Shown here: one piece after another, positions 20,087-28,845 of the stretch
Position numbering within the stretch: the first letter of the stretch is position 1
How the letters are laid out: each line of letters begins with the position of its first letter
Source of the DNA: Maricaulis sp.
GTDB lineage: Bacteria > Pseudomonadota > Alphaproteobacteria > Caulobacterales > Maricaulaceae
DNA: 64,000 nt
Direction: 5' to 3'
Assembly (NCBI RefSeq): GCF_030149425.1
Contig: NZ_JASBRQ010000010.1
Span: forward strand, 62,001-126,000
Notes under the pieces: generated by a model
What the model was told of the DNA's origin: nothing
The model's database searches: none
Seen by the model: the letters and a program-made list of their open reading frames with translations, nothing else
Translations under genes and position numbers: made by a program

Positions 20087-22033
20087 ATGCGTTTTCTAGT
20101 CATTTCCTTAATTTCGTTGTGTGTTTCAGCTTGGATGCCGGGTGCCGTCACGGCCCAGGTTGACGTCTATGCGCCCCTGCCGCGCGTCTGGGATGCCGAA
20201 TTGTCGCCGGATGGTCGCTGGCTGGCGACCGGATGCACACCGCGCGGGGCGCGGGAGATCTGCGTCATTGATCTCAACGGCGAGGTCGCCACCCGCCTGA
20301 TCGTGCAGCCGGATGAGGGGTCCATTCTCGGTTTCTACTGGCCGAGCAATGACTATCTCGTCTACTGGGTTGAAACCTTTGTCGACAACACATACGGGTC
20401 GCAGGGTCAGCAATATACGCTCACTCGGGCCGTTTCCTGGAGCGCGGCTACGGGTCAGGTTTCGCTGCTGTTAAGCGATATCGGCAATGTCACCGGCCTC
20501 GATCGTGTGACCTCGTCCATGGTCCAGAGTCCGGACCGGATTGCCATGGAACTCACCCTGGATTTCGGCGATCAGGAGCGTACCGGGTCGCGTCTGGCTC
20601 GCGGTGAATCGGTCCGTTCTGTCGTTTATGAGGTGGATCTGGAGACCGGTGAGCTCGATGACATTCTGCACCGCTCGATGACGTCCACCTATGGCTATCA
20701 TCTTGATGAGAGCGGAGAGATTCTCCTGCAGGTGATCTACGAGCAGGATTCGGGGGTCTATACGCTGCAATCAGGCCCTGATGGCAGCCGCGGGGAGGTT
20801 TTCAGCGGCCAATACTTTTCTGAGCTTCCCTATATCCATGGCCGCGTCGGCGACAGCGATCTGATTGCTATCCGTTTCCCGGATCATGGTCTGCAATTGC
20901 TCGACCCCAGCACCGGGGAACGCACCGCCTTCGAGATTGACGGTCAGGCTGTCACCGGGGGGCTGCGCCGTGACCGCCGCAGCAATCGCATTGTTTCGGC
21001 AGGCCTGCGCACGGCTCCGGACGGAATCCACTTCTTCGATGAGACCCTGCAGGCGCGGTATAATGCCCTGCGCGAAATTCTCGCCGAAGACGCCATGTCG
21101 ATCATTTCCTGGTCCGAGGATTACAACCGTATCGTCGTGCGGGCGACCGATCAGGGCCAACCGTCATACTATTACCTGCTCGACTGGAGCGAAGGTACGT
21201 TGTCCATGTTGGAGGAAGAATACCTGCTTCCTGAGGGCACCCGGGCTGGTGAGCGTGATTACTATACCTACGCAGCCTCGGACGGGCTGGAGATCGGTGC
21301 CTGGCTGACCATGCCGCCGGGCCGGACGCTTGAAGACGGGCCTTTCCCGCTTCTGGTCATGCCGCACGGCGGACCACGGGCGCACGATACTGGCGCGTTT
21401 GACTGGTGGGCAGCGTATTACGCGTCGCAGGGCTATCTTGTGATGCAGCCCAACTTCCGCGGTTCGACCGGATATGGTCGCGAGTTTATCGACGCCGGCG
21501 ACGGCGGTTTCGGGACCCGGATGATCGACGATATGATCGACGGTGCCCGTGCGGTCCAGGCTGAAGGCTATGCTCGCGACGGGGCTTATTGCGCCGTCGG
21601 TGCCAGCTATGGTGGCTATGCCAGCTTGATGATGGCTTTGCGCGATCCGGATAACGTGGCCTGTCTGGTGGCCGTCTCTCCGGTCACGGCGCCCTTCGCC
21701 TTCATGGGTGAGGATATCGAAAACCGTCTCTTCGTGCGCTGGTGGGAAGAGTATATGGGCAGCCGTTTCTCCGATCGGGATTATCGTGACGAGATTACCC
21801 CGGCGCGCCGGGCCGGTGAGCTGAGATTGCCGATGATGGTGCTCCATGGTGACGAAGACACCACCGTACCAATCGACCAGATGGAGCGCCTGGAACGCGC
21901 CATGGATGGTCGCCGCAATGCCACCTTTGTGGTTCTGGAAGGCGAGGACCACTATCTCGGCAATACTGCAGTGCGACAGGCTTTGCTGAGCCAGAGCGGA
22001 GCCTTTCTGGCTGAACATCTGCCGGTCCAGTAG
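20087..22033 (+). CDS. secreted S9 family (prolyl oligopeptidase) peptidase
   Basis: Signal peptide MRFLVISLISLCVSAWMPGAVTA; GASYGGYASLMMAL nucleophile elbow; HGDEDTTVPIDQ; EGEDHYL. Confidence 0.9.
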   Translation: MRFLVISLISLCVSAWMPGAVTAQVDVYAPLPRVWDAELSPDGRWLATGCTPRGAREICVIDLNGEVATRLIVQPDEGSILGFYWPSNDYLVYWVETFVDNTYGSQGQQYTLTRAVSWSAATGQVSLLLSDIGNVTGLDRVTSSMVQSPDRIAMELTLDFGDQERTGSRLARGESVRSVVYEVDLETGELDDILHRSMTSTYGYHLDESGEILLQVIYEQDSGVYTLQSGPDGSRGEVFSGQYFSELPYIHGRVGDSDLIAIRFPDHGLQLLDPSTGERTAFEIDGQAVTGGLRRDRRSNRIVSAGLRTAPDGIHFFDETLQARYNALREILAEDAMSIISWSEDYNRIVVRATDQGQPSYYYLLDWSEGTLSMLEEEYLLPEGTRAGERDYYTYAASDGLEIGAWLTMPPGRTLEDGPFPLLVMPHGGPRAHDTGAFDWWAAYYASQGYLVMQPNFRGSTGYGREFIDAGDGGFGTRMIDDMIDGARAVQAEGYARDGAYCAVGASYGGYASLMMALRDPDNVACLVAVSPVTAPFAFMGEDIENRLFVRWWEEYMGSRFSDRDYRDEITPARRAGELRLPMMVLHGDEDTTVPIDQMERLERAMDGRRNATFVVLEGEDHYLGNTAVRQALLSQSGAFLAEHLPVQ

Positions 22034-22239
22034 ATTGGCGGCAATGACGTGATGCGGGCGGCTCTGGTTTTTGATCAGGGCTGCCCGTTGCGTTTGGGCG
22101 GCCTCATCGTTCCCATCATTGCTTTGGCGCTGCGAGTAGCTGCTGGAACGAAGCCGGCTGTGCTGAGCAACCCGGCTGGACAGAGGCGGTGGGCCTTGCC
22201 TATCGTCGCCTTTGAGGCGCTGGCCGGATCAGCGCGTGG

Positions 22240-22313
22240 GCGGGTGTAGCTCAATGGTAGAGCAGGAGCTTCCCAAGCTTAAGACGAGGGTTCGATTCCC
22301 TTCACCCGCTCCA
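22240..22313 (+). tRNA. tRNA-Gly (anticodon CCC)
   Basis: GCGGGTG...CACCCGC acceptor, TAGCTCAATGGTAGAGC D arm, TTCCCAA anticodon loop, GGGTTCGATTCCC T arm, encoded CCA. Confidence 0.95.
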
Positions 22314-22477
22314 ACCTCTTTGTCTCGCTGCAACTCATGCGCGAGTACCGCGAATGAGGTATTTACCATACTGCGAATTAGTCGCATAAAGTGTGAAAAG
22401 CGGCGTTTGATTCAGTTCTTAAAGACTATGTTGAAGGCAGTGTCCGCCCGACAATAAAGGCAAGCGGATTTAAGGGT

Positions 22478-22855
22478 ATGCTGGCGATCCAGTTCAATCA
22501 GATCGGCGAGAAGGGCGCGTTTCTCGCCGTTTGGACCAATGAGGTGGGGCGCACGGATCTGGCGGCCGCTATCGTGGCGGCGCGGGAGATGATCGAGCGC
22601 GGTGTCTTGCGCGGCGTGGTGCTCGATGCCAGCGAGGCGGGCCTTTATGACAGTGCTGACTTCGCGCTTGATCTCTGGGTCGACAGCCTAGCCGCACTTC
22701 CCGACGATTTTCCGATCGCCTATGTCGCGCCGCCCGGATTTCGGGAATCGCGCGAGAAATCCATTCGTGCTGCAGCGGGCGATTGGGGACAGGATGTCGA
22801 GATATTCGACGATCGTGCCAGCGCCGAAAGCTGGCTCGACGCCCGACTCTCTTGA
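22478..22855 (+). CDS. STAS/SpoIIAA-like small protein
   Basis: 125 aa; alternating alpha/beta pattern, clear RBS-proximal start; family assignment tentative. Confidence 0.55.
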   Translation: MLAIQFNQIGEKGAFLAVWTNEVGRTDLAAAIVAAREMIERGVLRGVVLDASEAGLYDSADFALDLWVDSLAALPDDFPIAYVAPPGFRESREKSIRAAAGDWGQDVEIFDDRASAESWLDARLS

Positions 22856-22879
22856 ACCGGGCGCCCAGCGACGCGCTTG

Positions 22880-23809
22880 TTATTTCGGGCTCGGATTATA
22901 GCCCAGCGCGACTTCCGAGAACATCAGAGTCGTTGCTGCGCGGCCCTGGCTGAAGGTGCCGACATAGACGTCATAAATGCCGCTTCCGCTCAGGCTGAGG
23001 CCAGCATTGACGCCATTGGCGCCGTCATCATTGCAGTACCAGCGACCGTCCGGGCCATTGACCGCGAGCGTCGTATCGCTATTGCCCTCGGTGTAAATAT
23101 GCATGGAGCCATAGCCGTTATAGCTCAGCTCGATACTCGGGCCGCTGGTAATATAGCCGCGGCAGCTGGAATCGATGGTATTGGCGCGGACCGGCCCACC
23201 GGCGGTGAGCGGTACGCGGTGCGGATCGGGCAGGAAACCGCCACTGAGATTGACCGTACCAAAAACGGCCGGGCGGTTGATATCGACCCGGGTGGCGGTG
23301 CGGCGCACGACGCCGGCATTCTCGATGGTTTGTTCTCCCAGTTCGGAGATGAAGAGCGTCGCCGGCACACCGCTGCCGGGGGTATAGGTGCCTACCCAGA
23401 TATCATAGCGCCCCGATTGCGGGTTGGACCAGTAAAGCAGCGGGTTGAGGGGCTCGTCGGCGCCATCATCATCGCAATACCAGCGGCCGTCCGGGCCGTT
23501 GATGACCAGCGTGGTGTCCCGATCGCTATCGACATTGATGAACAGGTCTTGGGCGCCTGCAGTGTAGTAGAGGGAATAATCCGGTGCGTTGGCGATGTAA
23601 CCGCGGCAATTGCTGAACCGGTCCTGGGCGCGCAAAGAGCCGCCGGCGGTCAGATTGCGATAATGCGGGTCCGGGATGAAACCGGCCTGCAGTTGGACCG
23701 AGCCAAAGGCCGGGGGCAGGGTGAAGTTCTGCGCAGCGGCGCTGGCGCCAAAGCCGGCCGAGATGATCAGCGCGGCGAGACCAGTGTGGAAGTGTCGGCG
23801 AAAAGACAT
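22880..23809 (-). CDS. secreted protein with two tandem ~120-aa beta-rich repeats
   Basis: Signal peptide MSFRRHFHTGLAALIISAGFGASAAA; repeats share PDPH...LTAGG..RA...CRGYI...DTTL.VNGPDGRWYC.DDGA...YD.WVGT. Confidence 0.75.
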   Translation of the reverse strand: MSFRRHFHTGLAALIISAGFGASAAAQNFTLPPAFGSVQLQAGFIPDPHYRNLTAGGSLRAQDRFSNCRGYIANAPDYSLYYTAGAQDLFINVDSDRDTTLVINGPDGRWYCDDDGADEPLNPLLYWSNPQSGRYDIWVGTYTPGSGVPATLFISELGEQTIENAGVVRRTATRVDINRPAVFGTVNLSGGFLPDPHRVPLTAGGPVRANTIDSSCRGYITSGPSIELSYNGYGSMHIYTEGNSDTTLAVNGPDGRWYCNDDGANGVNAGLSLSGSGIYDVYVGTFSQGRAATTLMFSEVALGYNPSPK

Positions 23810-24013
23810 GGGATCCCCCCTATTGCTAGCATAGCTTGGATGCGTTTTAAGCCTCGCCATCACGGTAGACCCGTTGCCTAACGCGTCAAAACAAAAACCG
23901 GTGCTTGCGCCGATTTGCCGCCGCTCAGCAGGACTGAGCGTCTCTCTGGTGCAGGGTTTACCGGAGGCGCGCCAGAAGGGACGGCCTCCGAAAAGCAGGC
24001 TAGGAAGAGAAGG

Positions 24014-24235
24014 CTAGAAAGGGCGGCCCTCGCTAAAATCCAGTCCCCCGAGGACGGCCAGATTGATCAGCATCAACATGGTCACGGTACCGGACAGAAC
24101 GGCGACCAGCGTCCAGGGGACCATGCGCGGGCCGAGTTCGGGCCGGGCCGGCTGTGCCGATTTCCAGCGCGCCAGGGCAAAAAGGCCGATGCTCAGGGCG
24201 AGCAGGATCAGGGTGGGCGTGAGGTCGAGATGCAT
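24014..24235 (-). CDS. small two-TM membrane protein, hypothetical
   Basis: 73 aa, two hydrophobic segments, overlaps end of upstream GT gene. Confidence 0.5.
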   Translation of the reverse strand: MHLDLTPTLILLALSIGLFALARWKSAQPARPELGPRMVPWTLVAVLSGTVTMLMLINLAVLGGLDFSEGRPF

Positions 24236-25665
24236 GCGCGAGCGTCCGTTTGGCCGTGTTCGGTCTTATCCCAGTAAAACGGACGGTCGATCAATTCCCA
24301 CACTGCGCGAAGGGCTGCTATCGTTTGCAGCGGCCAGTAAAGCGGCATACCGGCCAGGTCGATCAGCCGGACTTTGTGACCGGCCCGTTGCATGCCGAGA
24401 GCGGCACAGGCCATGGCGGCGCCATAGCCGCTGAGCAGGAAGGCCAGGGCGGCCAGATCCGGCAGGTCGTAAGAGGCCTGGCCGATCAATCGCGAGATCG
24501 CGAACATCGCAAGTGGCAGATGGGCAAAGGCCGAGATCAAGGCCGCGCCCAGGGTCAGGCCAAGCGCCAGGGCGGGAACTCGCCTTCTGCCATCGCCGCG
24601 CAGCCGGGTGTGTACGGCCAGGGTCTGGGCATAGCCTTTGAGCCAGCGCGTGCGTTGTTTGATCCACGGCCAGGCGCGTTCCGGAGCTTCTTCCAGCGTG
24701 GGTTTGGCGATCAGGCCGAAACGATAGCCCGCGCGGTATAGCCGGAAACCGAGATCGGCATCCTCGGTGACGTTGAAAGCGTCCCAGGCGCCAACCGCCT
24801 TAAGGGCATCGCGGCGGAAATAATTGCTGGTGCCGCCCAGGGGGATTGGCCAGCCGAGACGGATATAGGCCGGTAGCAGAACCAGGAAGTGGGCGGCATA
24901 TTCCAGGGCGAACTGCCGGGTGAGCCAGCAGGAGCGGTGATTATACCAGTTCAATGGTGCCTGCAGGCAGGCCAGGCGTTTGCCGCCGGCCGCAAAACGT
25001 TCGGCGGCCTCGCGCAACTGGCCTGGGTCGGGGTGGTCTTCGGCGTCGAGAATGGTGACGATCTCCCCGCGACTATGACGCAGGCCGAAATTCAAGGCCC
25101 TTGGCTTGGTTTGCGGTTGGCCCGGGGGCACGCGGATCAGTTCGAAGCGCTCATCCAGCCCGGCGGCCAACGCCGCTAGCCAAGTGTCGGTATCATCGGC
25201 TTCCAGCAGCAGTTTGATTTCCAGGCGGTCGCGCGGATAGTCGATGAGTTTCAGGGCGTTAATCAGGGCGCCGATGACGCTGGCTTCACGATAGGCGGCA
25301 ATCAGCAGGGTCGCCCTGGGCAGAAGCGCGTCCGGCAGGGGCGGCACCGGGCCGGGGCCGGCCGGGATGGCACAGGCATAGAGCCGCAGCGCGATAACAC
25401 TGGCGAAACCCAGGCCGAGCAGGGCTGTCCAGAGCGGGGTGCTACCGGTTGTGATCACAGCAACAAGGCTCGCCATCAGGGCTGTCAGCGTCCAGATCTG
25501 GACCGTTTCCAGACCGATGCGGGCGCTATCCCGGGGGCGTTTGCGTGCCAATCCGGTGGCCGCTTCGCGCGTCCACAGTCCGGCCCGTGTGTTCCGCAGG
25601 TCCGCCGGCCGGGCTGTTCTAACGGGCACCGTCCGTTTCGGCCGCCGGGGCTCCTCTTTCGCCAT
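24208..25665 (-). CDS. membrane glycosyltransferase family 2 (cellulose synthase/glucan-like)
   Basis: LLIAAYREASVIGALINAL, ILDAEDHPDPG, EDADLGFRLYRAGY, QRTRWLKGY motif; TM segments. Confidence 0.85.
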   Translation of the reverse strand: MAKEEPRRPKRTVPVRTARPADLRNTRAGLWTREAATGLARKRPRDSARIGLETVQIWTLTALMASLVAVITTGSTPLWTALLGLGFASVIALRLYACAIPAGPGPVPPLPDALLPRATLLIAAYREASVIGALINALKLIDYPRDRLEIKLLLEADDTDTWLAALAAGLDERFELIRVPPGQPQTKPRALNFGLRHSRGEIVTILDAEDHPDPGQLREAAERFAAGGKRLACLQAPLNWYNHRSCWLTRQFALEYAAHFLVLLPAYIRLGWPIPLGGTSNYFRRDALKAVGAWDAFNVTEDADLGFRLYRAGYRFGLIAKPTLEEAPERAWPWIKQRTRWLKGYAQTLAVHTRLRGDGRRRVPALALGLTLGAALISAFAHLPLAMFAISRLIGQASYDLPDLAALAFLLSGYGAAMACAALGMQRAGHKVRLIDLAGMPLYWPLQTIAALRAVWELIDRPFYWDKTEHGQTDARACISTSRPP

Positions 25666-25704
25666 CTCCACCTCCAATGGGGTGAAGATAAATAAAATGC
25701 ACGC

Positions 25705-27351
25705 CTAAGGCGAGTCCGTTTCTCGCGTTGGCGGACATTGCGGTGAGGGCTCACCGCGATCAGTGAAGTGCCAATAGACAGCCGCCTCGTCATCGCTGGC
25801 CGGATTCATACCGCTATGACGTACATCCGGATCGACCGCGCCGAAGCGCAGGATACAGCTCATATCCTCGATGATCGGGGTGCGCTCCATATAGTCGGAA
25901 TGCCCGAGGCGGGCGCGGCGCAGGAGATAGCGCGTGGCAAAGCCGAGGAAGGAGAAATGGCTGCGGGTCATGTCAATCGTGTGCGGCTGCATCCCGGCTG
26001 GGCCGACGCCGAATCCGAAGACCGGCGGATGGGCGTTTTCTGGATAAAAGCCGATACGCGATTTGCGGTCGCTATCTTCACCGCGGGCCGGGAACAGATT
26101 GCGCAACAGCTGCGAACTGGCAACAGCGACGTCCGACCCGGAGGTGTAAAGCGTCAGACTATTCATCATCGGCGCTGCCGGCTGTACCCATTCCACGAAG
26201 AGATTGCGGTCGAGATCACCGGAGGCGAAGAAGACGTGGTTCATCTCCAGATCCGGCTCGACCACCGCCAGCCGGTTCAGAGCCTGGGCAAAGACCCGCG
26301 TCCCCATGGAATGGGCGACGATGTTGAGCTCTGCGTCGGGCATGGACCGGCGTGCCAGGCGCAGGAAATCAACCAGCCCATCCACGCTTAGATCAGCGTC
26401 GTCCATGTCGGAGAGATAATGCATGACCGAGCCATTGGCCGGCCAAGAGTAGAAAAGGACCGGTCCGGGGAAATCGAGATCATACTTCATCTGAGCTGCC
26501 CTGAAGGCGGCATCACGGAAGCGTACATTGAAGCCGTGGATAAAGATGATGGCCTGATTGTCGTATTCGCCATTCATCTCCCCGACGGCGTCTTCCAGCA
26601 TCTGGGTCGCGAGATCGGAAAAAGCTCCCTCGTTGAGTTCTTCATAGTCCCAGACGGAAAACAGACGCCGCCTTTGCCGGTCACTCACCTCGCGGGCGTC
26701 GCGGGGCACGGCATTGATCCGGTCGCCGCGTTGGCGGCTGTCCGGTACGGTGATGGTCATGAGGCCGAGATGACAATAGCGCTCGCCGGCCTCGACCAGG
26801 CCCGGTTCGCATTTCGGATCGGGGCGGACGCTATAGGCTTCCTGTTCATCCAGCGACGCGCCGAAATCGCTCTGCGGTGCACGGTTAGTGCCGTAGAGCA
26901 AGGTAATACAGGTATATCCGTTACCGGAGGCAAGGTCGGCGGCGGAGCGCGAATAGCAATCGCCAGAGAGGTATTGCTCGCCATCGAAGGGCGTATTCTC
27001 GCCGGCACCGCTGCCAAGCGATCCGATTGAACCAATCGAACCGATTCCCGTTCCCAATCCGGTGCCTCCGCCACCTTGGCTGGACCCGGTCACCCCGACC
27101 CCGCCCTCGGCGGGCGCCCCGGAGGTGTCGCCGAGGATCGCATCCCAATCGACATCATCGCTGGGGGCGGGGCCCGCGGGATCGGCGGGCTCGACTGCGC
27201 CCTCCGGCGGCGCAGGGGCTGGAGGGGGTGTGGCTGAAGGGTATCGCGATGGTGCTTGGGAAGCGCCATCATTATCGCCAAAGGGTAAGGATGCGCAGCT
27301 GGCCAGGCTTAACCCGAGCACGATACAGGCGATTGTAAGCGGTCTGCGCAT
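25705..27351 (-). CDS. alpha/beta-hydrolase lipoprotein (DUF900-type)
   Basis: Lipobox LASC; IFIHGFNVRFRDAAFRAAQ, YSWPANGS, IVAHSMGTRVFAQAL. Confidence 0.85.
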   Translation of the reverse strand: MRRPLTIACIVLGLSLASCASLPFGDNDGASQAPSRYPSATPPPAPAPPEGAVEPADPAGPAPSDDVDWDAILGDTSGAPAEGGVGVTGSSQGGGGTGLGTGIGSIGSIGSLGSGAGENTPFDGEQYLSGDCYSRSAADLASGNGYTCITLLYGTNRAPQSDFGASLDEQEAYSVRPDPKCEPGLVEAGERYCHLGLMTITVPDSRQRGDRINAVPRDAREVSDRQRRRLFSVWDYEELNEGAFSDLATQMLEDAVGEMNGEYDNQAIIFIHGFNVRFRDAAFRAAQMKYDLDFPGPVLFYSWPANGSVMHYLSDMDDADLSVDGLVDFLRLARRSMPDAELNIVAHSMGTRVFAQALNRLAVVEPDLEMNHVFFASGDLDRNLFVEWVQPAAPMMNSLTLYTSGSDVAVASSQLLRNLFPARGEDSDRKSRIGFYPENAHPPVFGFGVGPAGMQPHTIDMTRSHFSFLGFATRYLLRRARLGHSDYMERTPIIEDMSCILRFGAVDPDVRHSGMNPASDDEAAVYWHFTDRGEPSPQCPPTRETDSP

Positions 27352-27413
27352 GTTCGATCCCCCCGGTTCGAGGAGGTCAGTTTAGCGCCAGGCGCGAAAA
27401 GGTAAAACGGCAC

Positions 27414-27902
27414 TCAACCCTTGGGGTTGAAAAGCGCGACCAATTTGGGCTCGTCCAGGCCTTCGCCGCTGAGGGAGAAGGCGGCTGCGGCGGCGGTGGG
27501 ATAGCCCCCCGGGAGCTGGCCGCTGGCGCCGGCCTTGGCGGCAAGCATGTGGGCGAGAGCACCAATACCGGGATTATGCCCGACAACCAGGATACGGCTG
27601 ACCTGGTCGAAAGCGGTCTTGACCGCGCGCTCGATCATGGTGTCGCTGGCATGATAGAGCGCCATGGGATCTTCAACCGGCGGCGAGCCCAGGAAGGGGG
27701 CGATCAGATCGAAGGTCTGGCGCGTCCGCCAGGCCGGGGAAACCAGGGCGAGGTCGACTTCAAGCCCCTGTTCGCCCAGCAGCTTCCCGGCGGCTTCACT
27801 GTCTTCACGGCCGCGACCGGTCAGGCCGCGCTGGAAATCGTCTTCGGCTTCGAGCCGGTCCACAGCCTTGGCGTGGCGCATCAGTATGAGAAGTCGATCC
27901 AT
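27414..27902 (-). CDS. SixA-like phosphohistidine phosphatase (histidine phosphatase superfamily)
   Basis: LLILMRHAKA N-terminal RHxK; VVGHNPGIGAL. Confidence 0.88.
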   Translation of the reverse strand: MDRLLILMRHAKAVDRLEAEDDFQRGLTGRGREDSEAAGKLLGEQGLEVDLALVSPAWRTRQTFDLIAPFLGSPPVEDPMALYHASDTMIERAVKTAFDQVSRILVVGHNPGIGALAHMLAAKAGASGQLPGGYPTAAAAAFSLSGEGLDEPKLVALFNPKG

Positions 27903-28039
27903 AATCCCCGTCCGGCCCGCTAATGCCGATCTGCTTTAAAGTTCTGCGTCATTCCTGTCCGCCCCTTGCAAACGACCGGCAGGAGGCGCACCTAGGTCTA
28001 CGCTGTTTTCCCCCGCTGTAAAACTTCAAGGAGCGCACA

Positions 28040-28693
28040 ATGGGTCTCTTGCTTGGCGATACCGCACCGGACTTCGACATTGAAACCAATGAAGGTCCGA
28101 TCAATTTCCATAACTGGATCGGCGACGACTGGGTCGTCTTTTTCTCCCACCCGGCGGACTATACCCCGGTGTGCACGACCGAGCTGGGCTTCACCGCCAA
28201 GCTGAAAGACGAGTTCGCCAAGCGCAATGCCAAGGCGATCGCCCTGTCTGTCGACAGCGTCGAGGACCACAAGGGCTGGATCAAGGACATTGAGGAAACC
28301 CAGAATGTCCAGATGAACTTCCCGATCATCGCCGATCCGGACCGTGTCGTGTCCGACCTGTACCAGATGATCCACCCGAACGCCGATCCGAAGCTGACCG
28401 TGCGCTCTGTCTACATCATCGATAACAACAAGAAGATCCGCGCGACCTTCACCTATCCGCCGAGTGCTGGCCGGAATTTCAACGAGGTCCTGCGCCTCAT
28501 CGACAGCCTGCAGCTGACCGATGAGTACAAGGTCGCAACCCCGGTCAACTGGCAGGATGGCGATGATGTGATCGTCGTTCCGTCCATTTCCGACGCTGAA
28601 GCCGACAAGCTTTTCCCGGCGGGCTATGAGCGCATCAAACCTTATCTGCGGGTAACCAAACAGCCCAATAAACAGTCTGAACCGGCTGAGTAA
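28040..28693 (+). CDS. 1-Cys peroxiredoxin (Prx6 type)
   Basis: LGDTAPDFDIETNEG; FFSHPADYTPVCTTELG; C-terminal extension. Confidence 0.93.
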   Translation: MGLLLGDTAPDFDIETNEGPINFHNWIGDDWVVFFSHPADYTPVCTTELGFTAKLKDEFAKRNAKAIALSVDSVEDHKGWIKDIEETQNVQMNFPIIADPDRVVSDLYQMIHPNADPKLTVRSVYIIDNNKKIRATFTYPPSAGRNFNEVLRLIDSLQLTDEYKVATPVNWQDGDDVIVVPSISDAEADKLFPAGYERIKPYLRVTKQPNKQSEPAE

Positions 28694-28787
28694 AAACGGC
28701 TTGTCGCGGTGTTTGGGAGATTGCCTGTCTCCCCTGCCCGCTCCCAATCCGGTCGGCCTTCTGGCTGCCGGAACAGACTAGAACAGG

Positions 28788-28818
28788 ACAGGGCGGGCCG
28801 ATGATCGGCCCGCCCTGT
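28788..28818. terminator. terminator-like hairpin between convergent genes
   Basis: ACAGGGCGGGCC-gatgatc-GGCCCGCCCTGT. Confidence 0.65.
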
Positions 28819-28845
28819 TCGTATCCGTCCCCAACCGGATACGGA

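Noticed and set aside
22049-22457. Short ORFs across and around the tRNA-Gly gene
   Set aside because: They overlap the tRNA or its flanks and lack motifs; the tRNA explains the conserved sequence
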